From assembly GCF_000004075.3 (NCBI RefSeq), contig NC_026657.2:32846732-32910731 (forward strand): a stretch of DNA of 64,000 nucleotides. The letters are read 5' to 3'. The notes below the pieces were generated by a model. It ran no database searches and was not told where the DNA came from. It was given only the letters and a program-made list of their open reading frames with translations. Numbering within the stretch: position 1 is the stretch's first letter; each line of letters opens with the position of its first letter. Below, in pieces: positions 47,807 through 60,637 of this stretch. The position numbers and the translations under genes were made by a program. This DNA comes from Cucumis sativus (Eukaryota; Streptophyta; Magnoliopsida; Cucurbitales; Cucurbitaceae).

Positions 47807-48890
47807 AGACTAAAGCAGGTAAAAGGCTGAATGCTTTATGAACTCCAAATTTTATTTAAATATTGCCTAATTGTTTTTATTTTACTAAAATACCCTCCCT
47901 ATTTTCAAATGCCTTCCCTCCGGATTCCCTCCAACCGTAAGGAGGATACCGACACGTCCCAAAAGATATACAATAATAATAATGTATAATTTCACCGTTG
48001 GATTGCCTTAGGTTAGGTTACTCGGATTATCGGATTATCGAATTATCGGATTATCGAATTATCGAATTTTTTGAACACCCTTTAAACGTCTATTTCAACA
48101 AAATTAAAAATTTTCTCCTCGTTGGACTATAATGTCCATCCATTTTCAAATGACGTGAGAGTCAAAATTCCTAATAAAGTCCACTCCAATTCTCTTGAAA
48201 GAAATATATATATCCATCCCATTTCTTACAAGGAAAAGCTAAGAAATTCAAAGGGTAAGCAATAAAGTAACTAACTTTGAACAATAGTAATGCCACATAA
48301 TTAATGAATGCAATATGAAGAATTTGATTCAATAAAAAAATTAGTAATTATGTCATTTTGTTTCTTTTCTTCTTCTAAAAATAGAAGAAAAGTCATACCA
48401 AGACTATGGAATGTGATTCATTAATTCACTAATTATGTCATTTAAATTTTGTTATATACTTTTTTTTTTTGTTGGTATTATTATGAAAATAAAATGAATA
48501 AAAAAAGACCACATACTAAGAAACTAAGTAGCTTAAATGAGGCTTTTTTGTGCATTGTAAAAAAATTGTAATTGCTTGATTGACCTTAATAACAATTATA
48601 AGTAGAGAACAAAACAAAATGAGACGCATTTAGCTGATTTCTTCCCTCCTCACATTTTGTGGAGAAGACAAACACAATACACAATTACAAAAGGCCTGCC
48701 ACCTCTGTGACTTTGACCTAGAAAAATGCATCTCCCAACTTCCTTCATCTGGTATTTACATACATGGAAACATCATTTTATCAACTCTAGCAGGAGCACG
48801 CCTTTGCGTCGGTCTTGCTACCGCAACTCTAATTTGAATTATGAGGTCATCCCGAAATATGCATGTTACATGTAGGTTTTATCTCCTTGG
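47807..48890. other. Upstream region of copy C and 3' side of the membrane-protein gene
   Basis: Promoter region of exonuclease copy C (read leftward). Right of about 48650 is the probable 3' UTR of the minus-strand membrane-protein gene. No further gene seen. Confidence 0.45.
48023..48070. repeat. 8-bp tandem repeat (cggattat / cgaattat), six units
   Basis: Six consecutive 8-base units: cggattat, cggattat, cgaattat, cggattat, cgaattat, cgaatttt. About 230 bases upstream of the copy C start on the minus strand. Confidence 0.85.
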
Positions 48891-51800
48891 TTATACATGC
48901 CATATGAGTAGAAATAGCGCAAGTGTCCATTGAATAGTATAAACACGAACACCTGCAGTAGCTGGGAACGAGCATGTTAGATTACAACATAATCAATCTT
49001 ACCTCCATGAATAAGAAAACAAAAATTGCCAACATTACAACTCTTGGTGTAGTCAAACTAAGATGCTAGAGGTTCAAATCTAACTCAATTAACATATGCC
49101 TAACACTCCAATCTCATAAGGTAACCCTTACTCTTAACTAAAACCATATATATAATTCCCCTATAGGCCAACCGCAATCATACTAACCACAGTTAAAAAA
49201 TCAAAAGGAGAAGTTTCTTGGGGAAAAGAAAGTCAATAAGAATGAGCTGTGAAATAATGTGAGAAAGAAGGGATGACAGATACTCACAAGAAAATTGTGG
49301 TGGTAAGACTGAAGGGGAACTTCTTTCAAAATTTTCTGCATGTCCACTGCCTGTATTTGGAGGCTGTACATTAGATAAAACTACACCTGACAGTGGACTA
49401 GATGCAGAAATAGAATCAGAAACGGGTGCTGGCTGGCCTACTCGTAAGTATGGCGACGACGGAGAACTGCTTGGAGAAGGAATGGGGCCTAAATTATGTT
49501 TCCTGAGTTTTGTTAACGACCTTTTATATCCATAACGAAAAGCAGGTGGGGTTGCTTCATAGTTTCTTTTTCTTGAAGTTGGACCTTCCATTGGGGAAGA
49601 ACCAGCTTCGGGAGCAGATGAGACCCCGTTCTTCGGTGCATGTTTGTGCTCCTCTGTTCCAGGACTTGGTGAATATGCAGCGTCCCGGTGGTGGTGGTGG
49701 TGATGATGGTGGTGGTGGTGGTGATGATGGTGATGATGGTGGTGGTGATGATGACGGTGGTGGTGGGAATGAGGCAGAGGTGCAGGTGAAGGCGACCGTG
49801 CATTTCCACCACCACCAAGAGAGTGGTTTAGAAATGAAAGACGCACCTGCTTGACCTTACCAAATACGGTGTTGTTCAGGCCAAGGTTTCCTGAATGAGA
49901 ATTTGTGATGGTATGAGCCAACTGTTTCAGCCTTTGTTTCGATGAAGATAAATTAGTCCCAATTGCCATCAGGACAGATGATTGTACAACAGTGGGTGCA
50001 TCAATTGTAGAACCTCTCTCGTTCGATAGGCTAACATATAAATTCTGCATCAAATAAAACACTGTCAGTCAAATCTACACAATTAAAAACAATATACATC
50101 AGAATATTCAACAACCAAGAGAGTGAATATAGTTTCATCATCCATGAATCTAGCTATTAATTTTCTTTATGCATTTTAACTCAAAGCCAATACTTCGTGA
50201 AGTTTAAAGTTGCTTCCATGAGTAGCTCTCTGAGTCATGTAAATAATGGGAATAAAGATAGTAAGGAAGATTGCGGACCTCATAAGGAGATAGACGTAAT
50301 CCCGACCTCAGCTGGCTGGAAAGATCATCGAAATTCACTTGAATTTGATATATAGAATAATTTAACGTAAAATTGAAATAGATCTGCGCCGTCTGAAGAA
50401 GAAATGCACTCTGAGGAGGAATAATAGTTATTCCTCCAGGAAATTTCAACACCTCGAATAAGGATGTATTGCCAAATAAAGATTCATTCAGTCTGAGAGG
50501 AGGTTCATTTATAACCAATGTTTCAAAGGTTTCCTTGATTAAACTTTGAGATGTTGGGGGAATTTTTGAATACTTGGCATCAGAATCTACCGCAAAAACT
50601 ATTTTTGTTACATTTGGTCCACCTAATGATTGTAGTGAGAGGATAGCCACCTGGTTCAAAAGGAGTATTAGATCAAACGGCCAAAAATATGACTTATCAA
50701 GCCAGAGAAAACAGGAAACAGAACTGGATACCTTGACAGAAGGTATGGGTATTTCTCCAAAAATGTTATCCTCAAGCTCAAAAATATGTTTTTGCAGAAA
50801 AGGAACTGGCTTTGAAGCATGAAAACTCGCTACTATGTCATGATCTGGAAGTGAGATAAAATCATATAATTTCAGTGAAAATAATATAATTTATGTGGAG
50901 TAAATTAAATACTACAAGAAATAGTATATTGCAATTTGCAATATATTACTATGTGTTTATTTATGTGTTTCCTTGAGCTTTTTGTGTTGGAGCACTGGAA
51001 CTTGTTAACCACTTCATGCATAGATACCACCAGAAAAATGAAGCAATGTGGGGATAACGATGACAAATGGTCATAACCTTGACCTAACTAACCAATTCAT
51101 TTTCTGTTTCAATAACATTCTAGTTATTTCGGTTCAATCGACTAGGGCTGGATTTTTTATTATTATCTTTCTTAATGAGAAGCAAGGAAGTACATTCAAC
51201 AAAATGGGAGAACACAACATGGAGGCCTTACGGATGAGAGGTCCCAGGTCTAAGTTGGAGGAGGCCTAGAGCTAGATTTTTGTTGAAACTAGTGAAATTG
51301 AAGAGAATTATTCAATAATTAAACTTTCTCATTGACTTGCTGAGACTTGATTTCGTGCTTTAGTTTGTTGGGGTTTCATTTCATTAAAATAAGTGGGTTT
51401 GGGAGATTTACATTTCTTTTTCTAAACCCAGTGGATAAATGCAATGGAATTCTAACTAAAGGTCAAAATTGTGACATACATTTTGATAAAATTAAAAGTT
51501 TATGAACACCAAGTTTCAGGGATCAATGTTGAATTTTCTGTTTATTTATTATTACTTGGTCAATTGGTTTTTACAAATTCTTCCACTTGCTTTTTTAGTC
51601 ATTTGTCATCTTGACCTCTATTTTTAGAGCAATTGAAGTTAATCTTCCAACTGTTTCTCTTGAGTCATGAAAGACTAGAGCATAATCAAGCTTGGTCTCA
51701 AATCTCCCCATGATTGCAAATTTCTTTTCTTACATTGCTATCAAATCAAATAAATCACAACTATGATTCTTCCACAAAAAACCATCTACACAAGAACAAC

Positions 51801-52243
51801 AGTTCCAAAACAACCTACTCTTCAGAACAATCAAAATTTGTATCCCAACTCTTGATTATATCCTCAGAAGTCACAGCGACAAGAGAATGGTAATCTAATA
51901 ACAAATACCGATACCTATCAACAGAATTCTAAGCACTCAAAACCCTAGAAACCAGAACAAGAAAGCCATGAAACCAAAGAAAATGAGGAAGGTTCCAACC
52001 TCTATAAGCAGAATCAACTGGCCGATCCGGCCAATTTCCATAGGATAGGAACGGTGGCAGCCAAAAAATAGCAGAGAGAAACACAGCCGCTGATAGTAAC
52101 AGAAAGAACACACATCTCACCGCAATCAGTCTACGAATCTCAGAGCACCCACCGCCGCCGCATCTGTTCTCCACATTCCGGTCAGAAAGCTCAGAGGAGC
52201 TCCCTCCAACCGGCAGTGGCTGTTCTTCTTCACTCTTTCCCAT
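48891..52243 (-). CDS. Membrane-anchored protein of unknown function (DUF7036-like) with long His run
   Basis: Five exons on the minus strand: 52000-52243, 50732-50844, 50279-50650, 49288-50044 and 48891-48952, giving 515 aa with consistent phases. A cytosolic N-terminus MGKSEEEQPLPVGG leads to one membrane segment (about 40-62, CVFFLLLSAAVFLSAIF). A folded extracytosolic part follows (about 80-330) with KIVFAVDSDAKYSKIP, SLFEVLKFPGGITIIPPQ, IYFNFTLNYSIYQIQVNF and NLGLNNTVFGKVKQVRLSFL. Next is a low-complexity Pro/Ser linker with 26 His in 28 residues (about 335-362), then SRKRNYEATPPAFRYGYKR. The last small exon encodes VRVYTIQWTLALFLLIWHV, a hydrophobic C-terminal tail. This matches a conserved plant family annotated as hydroxyproline-rich or DUF7036 from memory; no biochemical role is known to me. 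The C-terminal tail could be a second membrane span or a GPI signal. Confidence 0.85.
49688..49771 (-). repeat. CAY trinucleotide repeat encoding a poly-histidine run
   Basis: In the fourth exon of the membrane-protein gene, 22 consecutive His codons (CAC/CAT mixed), then on the N-terminal side Arg, three His, Ser and His. Seen on the plus strand as gtg/atg triplets. Codon mixing means the repeat is interrupted at DNA level and may be fairly stable. Confidence 0.95.
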
Positions 52244-54599
52244 AGAAGCAATGCATGTGAAATGGATTAACAATCTTCATTGCCACTTCCCTCAATTGGG
52301 TCTGAATTATCTTCACTCATTACAGCTCAAATTCAAATCAAATCAACCCCAGAACAAAAAATAACTAACACAACAAGATAAAAGCTCAAAATCCCACCTC
52401 GTGGGGCTAATCCACCACAAACCCAGAAGCAAATTTGAAAAGAAAATCTAGGGTTCGAGAGAAAAAAAAAAGAGAGAGAGAGAAATGGGGTAGTTTGGTT
52501 TGGATTTAAGTGGCGCAACAACTACAAATGACAGGAATAGTGTTTGAAGTTAAATGGGGTTATAGTGGTGGGTTTATCTATCATCAATCAACCATTCATC
52601 TATCAGTATTCTTTACCGAAATTTATTTTTTTTAAAAAATTGATAAGAATTTTGAAAAAAGAAATTGAAGAAGTTGACAAGACAGTAGTAGAAGCAAAAA
52701 AGGGAAGAAGAGGCGGCAAAAACAGAGAAATGTAAATTGAAGGCACTAATTGCGCACTTAAATGAAGAGCCGTGGAAGATGGGTTATGGCGATTGGCGAT
52801 TGGCGATCTCTTACTTCCACTTTTAATTTTTTAATCCATAGAGAGAGAGAGAAAAAAAAAATCAATGAGTGAATCAGCTCAGAGTGTTGAAGAAGAAACC
52901 GTGTGAGGCGCATAAGCATTCCTTTCTTCTTCGACAATAATCATAGATTTTTCCCTTAAGAAAAATGTCCATTTCTTTTTTATTTTTTTATTTATTTTTG
53001 TGATAAATTTTGTCTTTTTCTTTTTTATATATATGTTTAATATTATTGCACACGTGGCATCCTCTACTCCCTTCCATTAATAAAAAGTTTAAAAATTACT
53101 ATTTATCACTAAACTTTCAAACAAAAACTAAAAAACCCATTTTATTCAAACTCTTAAATGCCCTCATATTATGAAGGAGTAGAATGAGTTATTCATGTTT
53201 GCTTCAAAGATTATCTAATTATAATATTATGACTATTTTACTTTTTTTTTTCTTCTTATTTCTTATATTCTTCACTTCCATTTCACTATTACTCGTTCAT
53301 CATCTTTCCTATATGTCACTATTACTTAAGCTCATTTTCATACCCCTTTACCATTGTCTCGGTTGTTATTTTTGTTTTTCCTTATAACTATGGGCTTCTT
53401 CATCATTCCATTAAACCTTTTGTTCAATTTGTTCATTCCATATCCTAATCATCTTAGAAAATAATTAATTATGTGACTACTGTAACTTTTATTGCATTTT
53501 CAATTGCTTAGCTCACATAAAAATTCAATTGAATAAGCTTGTTTTGGTTGTGATTTAGGGGTGGAGGAATGAGGTTATCTTATGTTCTTCTACAAAATGT
53601 AGAGAGCAATTAGGATTTCAAAAAATCACGATGAAGGATAGGAACATTGAGGTACTCTCAATAACTTTTTTTAAAAAAAGTAGTCTTAAATGAACATGCT
53701 TTGTTTCTTCCCAAAATCTCAAGAACACAACAAGCCAAGTACTGAGATAACTTTGAAACAACATTAACAAATATTGGTGTGATTGCCAAATCTTATAACT
53801 CTTTTAGACTTTCCTACAACATTGCAATATGAAATCTAAGAAGCACTAGGAAATAATGGGAAGAAAATAAATCCCTTTTCTTTTTCTCTAACTATTTTTT
53901 TCCTATATCTAAATGGCAAAGGGTCATCTCACCATGGCAAAACGTCATCTTATCATTGCGTTTGTAAGTTATCATAACTAAATTGATACTAATTAGAAAG
54001 ATTAGAGACTGATTCGTTTTCTTTAAAATTGCATGCATGAACCAAATTGTTATGTTTAATAAATAGTGTACTATATATTTTTTTTATAGTTAGTTTTAAA
54101 TGTCAAAATAATACATTGTTTTAATACTATTTTGACCCAAGGTAATCCATTTTACTTTAAAAAATTTGTCAAAATTTCAAATTTTGATTTTTAACTGAAA
54201 ATTTGTTAATTTCATCACAGTTAGAATTTTGTTTGTACTCACTTTTCTTATCACTACGCTGATATTAATTAAAATTATTTGCAACATGAACATTTAAAAT
54301 TAATTAATTAAAGGTTAATGCCAAAAATTAAAGTTGGCATACTAAAAACGTAAAACAATAAAATTTAATGACCAAACAAAAACTAAACCTAAAATCATCC
54401 TATTACATATACAAATAATAATATAAAAAATTATTTTAAAAAACAAATTTATTAAAAATATTTATAAATATAGTAAAATCTCGTAATTTATAAATATATT
54501 AGTTTGCTTCACTATATTTAAAAACATCCAAAAACTAAACAAACAGTAAATTAGGATTAATTAGTTTTTTTGTTTTTCAATATATTAATATATTGAATG
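52244..54599. other. Upstream region of the membrane-protein gene and AT-rich spacer
   Basis: 52244-52530 is the probable leader and promoter side of the minus-strand gene, with GA microsatellites at about 52465-52485 and 52842-52850. Right of that is AT-rich DNA with no gene recognised. Confidence 0.5.
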
Positions 54600-56700
54600 A
54601 GGACTAATTAAGTTGGATTTGGGTATATAATTTTATATGTTATTTGTTATGTTTTTTCGTTTTTCCTTATTTGTGTGTTGGTTTTCCAAAAACGAGTTTC
54701 CTTTTTTACTTGATGATAAGAGAATGGTGGCGTGCGAACTTTGAACAACTCCTTTCTTTTTCCTTTAATTTTTTACATTTTTGGTATTTTGTAGGGTTGC
54801 ATTTTTGGAATTTGTGGACAAAATTTGTATCTTTTTATATTTTTAGAATAAATATAAATTATATTTCTCATTTTAATCTTAAATGGGTTTGATTTAACTT
54901 TGTAACGACCTAATTTCTAAGAAAATGAAATACAAAAAAACCCAAATAAAAAATTAAAACAAACTTTAAAAGATGATTTAGAGATAAATGAATTTTTAAA
55001 TATCTATCAATTATCGAAATACTCTCATTAGTCATTTATCTCAGTTTTACTATAATATATTGTCATTAACTATAGTTGTCATCTACTAGTCTCCATCGTC
55101 AACAACATATTTTAGGGGTTACCATCACCAACTATATGATGTTTATCTTCGTTATTAACAACTGACTCCGTCACTCTCAATTACGAAATTGATTATCTCC
55201 AACAAAAACTCTAATGGCCAAGATTGATCATGCAAGAAAAAAAACGTTGGCAATGAAAGCATTTTAAAGTAGCTAGTTTTGAATGTTTAGTAGTCATCAT
55301 TTATAAGAAGCATTTTTTAACACATAGCAAAACCCTTAGACAAGTTTGCCTTTCAAGATAAAAGCATAAAATAGTAATTTGTTAGAAATTATACATACCA
55401 TGCTTAAATCAATTAAAATACGAAATTTTATTTCAACAAATTAAATTTCGGTATTTTGAAAATACAAGGATTTGGAAACAACATTTCAAATGTACATTAT
55501 GATTATAATAAAGTTGGAAAAAAACATTACTAGTTAAAAAAAATCCTAAACTATAGAACATGACGTGGAAGAAAATCTTCGAAGTGAGTTTACCTCAATA
55601 ATAAATTACACAATCTCTTTCGTTTGAGGTTGGATGGGCTCAATCCACATTATTTATTGAACTAGTAGAAAAAAGTTATCGAATTTTTTATTTTGGGTTG
55701 CAAGTTCTTCTAAAACTTTCAAATATTTAAAAAACACCAATAAACTCAATTGGTTTTTTTTAAAAATACTATCAACACTGTATGAACACAAGACATTAAT
55801 ACCTTATTACAAGAAAATGTATGAACTTCTAAAAGTTACATTAATAGTTTGAATTATGTTTATCTCATTGAGAAAAACTCCTTTTAGCTAGTGTACCGGT
55901 TAACAACGAACATACAAAGAATAATTAGAATGTGGAAGCGTTGAGGAATCCTAAATTGAATTTATATCTTTAAGGAAGTTTTGATTTTAAAATTTGGTGG
56001 GGTTTTAAATTTTAACTTGAAGTTTTTGATTTATATTATGTTACGATAAAATTGGTGTGTGAAATGAAAAAATAGAAAAACATATAAATGAGAAAAGAAA
56101 CTTATTTATGTAATCCATATTTAAAGCTTCAAATTAAATCAATCATTTTAAAACTTTTTTCGTGATAATTTAACTGTTGTTAAGCTTTAAAATGATATTT
56201 AAACAAGTATTCGTGTTTACAATATTAAAAGCAAAATGTATATTTGAAGTGTTTTTTTATTTAAGGATATGTTTAAAACCTTCTCAAAAGTTCAACTTGT
56301 TTCTAAAACAAAATAGTGATAGATGTATTTTTGTAATTTTTTTATAAATCATTATAAATAAATAAACGGTTGTAAATACTTATAAACATAGCAAAATATC
56401 ATAATCAACGTAGATAGATCACATAATCAATGTAGATAGATCACATTAAACTATTGCATTTAAATCAATTCAATCTATTGTAAATTATATTGTTATATTT
56501 ATAAATATTTTTTTCATTTTGGTGTAATAGTATTAAACAATCCAATTCTTTTTATGTATAAAACTATTGTTAACGTAATTTTTGTATAATTTAAACCAAA
56601 TTAAATAAGAATTAAACACATTTTTTAATTTGTCAAGTCTAAAGTATTTTTTTTAACACAAAAAATACAATAATTTTATATAGTTTAAAGAAAGAGTTAT

Positions 56701-56750
56701 TTTTCAAAATAATAAAATAAATTAAAATATTTATAAGTTATATCAAATTT
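56701..56750. repeat. AT-rich dispersed motif, copy shared with 36481-36530
   Basis: The words aataaaataaattaaaatatttataa here and aatagtaaaataaattaaaa at 36491 belong to nearly the same 35-base sequence. A looser relative is at about 54430-54490. Probably an abundant AT-rich repeat or MITE end; boundaries not defined. Confidence 0.45.
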
Positions 56751-56915
56751 TGAATTTGATAGTTTTTTTTATTATTATAATATTTAAACGATTATTAACG
56801 ATAAATTTTTGTTATAAGTTATAAATATTTTATAAAATAAAAAAATGTTATAAAAGTGAGAGAGGGCAAAGTATTGAAATATGGCATTTTCGTCAAATTA
56901 GACTCATGAGAGGCT

Positions 56916-56924
56916 TTAGGGTTT
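56916..56924 (+). promoter_or_regulatory. Telo-box (ttagggttt) upstream of PPR copy 1
   Basis: Complement of AAACCCTAA, 98 bases before the ATG. Telo-boxes are common near transcription starts of plant genes for translation and organelle biogenesis. The same box at the same distance lies upstream of copy 2. Confidence 0.5.
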
Positions 56925-57022
56925 AAGAACGACCTCCATGACACTGCCATAACAACTCATCTCTCACTCTCCCTTTCATTGTTGAGCTTTTCTGTGTTTT
57001 CCACTCTCGATATCATCTCACC

Positions 57023-60000
57023 ATGTGGGCTCTTCGTAGAGCTTCTACTCCTCTCAGGTATTCTTCTCCTCTTCCTTTATCTGTTCCCCTTTTCTTCACA
57101 CTACACCACTCTGCTTCTCTACCTTACACTCTTCATTCAATATCAAAACTTTGAATCTCGTTTTTGGCTGTCAACTTTTGAACTCCTTTCATGGGTTTTG
57201 ATTTTCATTGTCTCTATGCATCAACAATCTTCTTGCCTGCTTCTGATCGACTTTCCGGTGCTACTTAAAGAAGGAAATGAAGTCAAGAGTTCTGCGTGTT
57301 CTGTTCTGTTCTTTTAGTTAACTTTGGGTTCCGTTTCTGTTTTCCTTAACAGGATTCTTCCTTGCTTCTGATTGATATTTTCTTTTTTCTCCTACGGATA
57401 ACTTACTTCTGATTGCAATTAGATTTATAGAAAAACGTAGACATTGAAACTGGGATGTAAGAAGCTGGAGAAGAAAATGAGAAACCCTTATAATTTGGGC
57501 ATTTTTCTTGTTATTCCGATGTTCTAAACATGAAACCTTATAAAAAGAAATGTTCTAGACATGGAAATTTCCACTGGCAGTTTCCAGAACTAAATGACTA
57601 TGAATCTTCCGAAGGACCATTTTTTGTATGATTGTATTTCTTTGTACATATACTTCATGTATGAACGTGTATATTGTGCTGGGGAAGCTATGATACCTCT
57701 AAATTTTCAGGCCTCATCTGTATCATCTTTTTGTTCTCTTTTCAGAAATCAAGGGTATAGAGTAAGAACTTCATATGTCTTTGGAAAACTAGAGGTACCA
57801 TATTTTTGGGAAGGAAATGTAGCTGGTTTTGGAACCATCGCTACTTTATCCGACAGATACATTTCTTCTGAGAGAAATAACCTTGCAACATGGCCGTCCT
57901 CTGGGATTTATATCAGTAGTCATGGTCTGTCTTCGCAAGCTGGTGCTGAGAACAGTGGAGAGGAAGATGGGTTTTCAGAACTTGATGAAACACTTCCAAC
58001 CACTAGATCAGAAATTGTTGACGACGATGACAATGTTGTTGATGATGGGACTCAAAATGAACTGGATTTACTTGAGGGAGAAACTGAACTTGCTGAAAAG
58101 AAATTTACAAAATGGGTTCCTTCAGAGCTGACCAAAGCCATTTGGAATGCTTCAGGTTTATCTGTCTCCAGTGCACTTGATAAGTGGGTCAGTGAAGGAA
58201 ACGAACTAAGTTGGGATGATATCTCTTCGACCATGATGAGTCTTCGTAGACGTCGAATGTTTGGGAAAGCTTTGCAGGTAAATTGACAGGATGTTACTTT
58301 TCTAGCAATGATTTTCATTTGTGTGACTTGAGGTTCGTAATTTATCTCATTCTACCTGGGACTTGTGGAACACTATATAAGTTTATGTGATTAGTTGACA
58401 CAATTTATTACAGGATAGAAATGTTGGTCAATTCTTAAAAAGTACAACAATCAATTGTATTAAGGTCTAACCAGCAGAAAATAATTTCGAGAATTGAGAT
58501 ATTTTTGTTGGCCTTTTAATCAGTAAACCTGCATACGAAGATCAATTCTTAAGAACTACCATTATCAAATATTTGTACGACATAATTGTTGAACAGGCCT
58601 TCAGCGTTCAAATGGTACTGGCGCCTCTTACCAAATTTTCGGTTGGTTGGGCAGAATTGGAAGTGGAACTTCTGCCAGTTTATTTGGATCCGCATTTATA
58701 TATTGTTGGTCCTCTAAATGCTATGACAGACATGAAAATAGTTATGCAATTTTTGTCACTGAAATTTTTTTAGACATTCGTTTGTTATTTCTGGAACTCA
58801 TCGGTTGCATTTCTGTATGGGTTTCACAGTTTTCAGAGTGGTTGGAAGCAAGTGGACAGCTCGAATTTAATGAAAATGATTATGCTTCTCGCCTTGACTT
58901 GATTGCAAAGGTACAAGGTCTCCATAAGGCAGAGAGTTACATTGCTAAAATCCCAAAGTCCTTCCAGGGGGAGGTGATGTACCGAACTCTTTTAGCTAAC
59001 TATGTGGCTGCCAACAATGTAAACAAAGCGGAGGAAGTATTCAACAAAATGAAGGACCTTGAATTCCCAATGACAACATTTGCTTACAACCAGGTGCTTG
59101 TTCTTTACAAGAGGAATGACAGGAGGAAGATAGCCGACGTTTTGTTGTTGATGGAGAAGGAAAATGTCAAACCTTCTCCGTTTACTTACAAAATCTTAAT
59201 AGATGCTAAAGGCCTTTCTAAAGACATAAGTGGGATGGAACAAGTCGTTGATACAATGAAGGCCGAAGGAATTGAACTTGATGTTTTTGCACTTTGCCTA
59301 TTGGCTAAACACTATGTTTCCTGTGGGCTTAAAGACAAAGCCAAGGCCACTTTAAAGGAGATGGAAGAAATTAACTCGAAAGGTTCTCGATGGCCATGCA
59401 GACTTTTACTTCCCCTTTATGGAGAACTCGAAATGGAAGATGAAGTGAGGAGGCTCTGGGAGATCTGTGAGGCAAATCCTCATATTGAAGAATGTATGGC
59501 TGCCATTGTTGCTTGGGGAAAGCTGAAGAACATCCATGAAGCAGAGAAAATTTTTGATAAGGTTGTTAAAACATGGCCGAAGAAGAAGATATCCACAAAA
59601 CATTATTGTACCATGATAAAGGTTTATGGAGACTGTAAGATGCTGACAAAGGGCAAGGAACTGGTGAATCAGATGGCGGAAAGCGGTTACAGCATCGATC
59701 CGTTGGCATGGGATGCAGTTGTGAAGCTCTATGTGGAAGCAGGGGAGGTAGAAAAGGCAGACACTTTCTTGGTTAAGGCTGTTAAAAAATACGAGATGAG
59801 GCCATTGTATTGCTCATACAGGACTCTCATGAATCACTACGCAAGGAGGGGTGATGTTCACAATGCAGAGAAAATCTTTTATAAGATGAGACAATCGGGT
59901 TACGGTCCTTGGTTCAACCAATTTGAAACTCTAATACAGGCATATGTTAACTCCAAGACTCCGGCATATGGTATGAGAGAGAGAATGATGGCAGATAAGC

Positions 60001-60083
60001 TTTTTCCAAACAAAGCTTTGGCCGGAAAATTAGCTCAAGTTGATTCTTTTAGGAAGACGGCATTGCCAGATTTGCTTGACTGA
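57023..60083 (+). CDS. Mitochondrial pentatricopeptide repeat protein (At1g80270/PPR596 type), copy 1
   Basis: Three exons: 57023-57057, 57746-58277 and 58830-60083, giving 606 aa. The short first exon encodes MWALRRASTPLR, the basic mitochondrial presequence start typical of this group (At1g80270, At1g15480). Exon 2 has an Asp/Glu-rich stretch (DDDDNVVDDG) followed by FTKWVPSELTKAIWNASGLSV. Exon 3 holds a series of PPR helix pairs, for example TTFAYNQVLVLYKRNDRRKI, FTYKILIDAKGLSKDISGME, CSYRTLMNHYARRGDVHNAE, and ends FRKTALPDLLD. It is a P-class-like protein without E or DYW domains. PPR proteins bind organelle RNA in a sequence-specific way; At1g80270 (PPR596) affects mitochondrial RNA editing efficiency in Arabidopsis as I recall. 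The gene is the left member of a tandem pair. Confidence 0.93.
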
Positions 60084-60637
60084 GAAATATAACCTGTTTC
60101 ATTTTGAATGTATTAACACCCCAGATTTTCAAATTTATGTTACAAATCAGGTATTTGTTCATTGATCTGGTGGTTGCGATTTGTTAGATGAAAGTATATG
60201 GCTCTTATATTATTGAAAGTGGACTAAGTTGGGTTGTGGTATATAATTTTATATGTTATCTGTCGATTTTTGTTATTTGTTATGTTTTTACTTATTTGTG
60301 TGTTGGATTTCCAAAAACGAGTTTCCATTCTTACTTGACGTTATGTTGAAGTTTTGATTTCAAAATTTGGTGGGATTTTTTAATTTAACTTGAAGCTTTA
60401 GATTTATATTATGTTGTGATAAAGTTGTTTATGTAATTGATGTTTAAAGCTGGTGTTTATCAAACTAACTATGCTAATCATAGGATCATTTGAAAACTTT
60501 TATCTTGTTAATTCAACTTTTGTTAAGTTCAAAAATATTATGTAAACAAGTATTCATTTAAAAGCAAAAGATATATTTTAAAGTGTTTTTGATTTAAGGA
60601 TATGTTTAAAAACTTCTTAAAAGTTCAACGTATTTTT

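Larger units (their letters stand above)
54600..57022. repeat. Upstream part of the PPR tandem-duplicated unit, copy 1
   Basis: Pieces of this stretch recur at 60210-61228: about 54610-54713 matches about 60215-60340 (shared words tatataattttatatgtta, tccaaaaacgagtttcc), and 55974 onward matches 60353 onward (ttttgattt.aaaatttggtggg, then gatttatattatgtt). The two matches are 1.26 kb apart here but nearly adjacent in copy 2. The last 120 bases before each PPR start are highly similar in both copies and contain a telo-box. Confidence 0.75.

Noticed and set aside
49043-49085. tRNA-derived SINE with A-box-like tggtgtagtca and B-box-like aggttcaaatct
   Set aside because: Boxes are loose and close together; no poly(A) tail or target duplication was seen in the intron.
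49510-49854. Gly/Asp-rich plus-strand frame of 114 codons
   Set aside because: It is the antisense shadow of the poly-His exon of the minus-strand membrane-protein gene.
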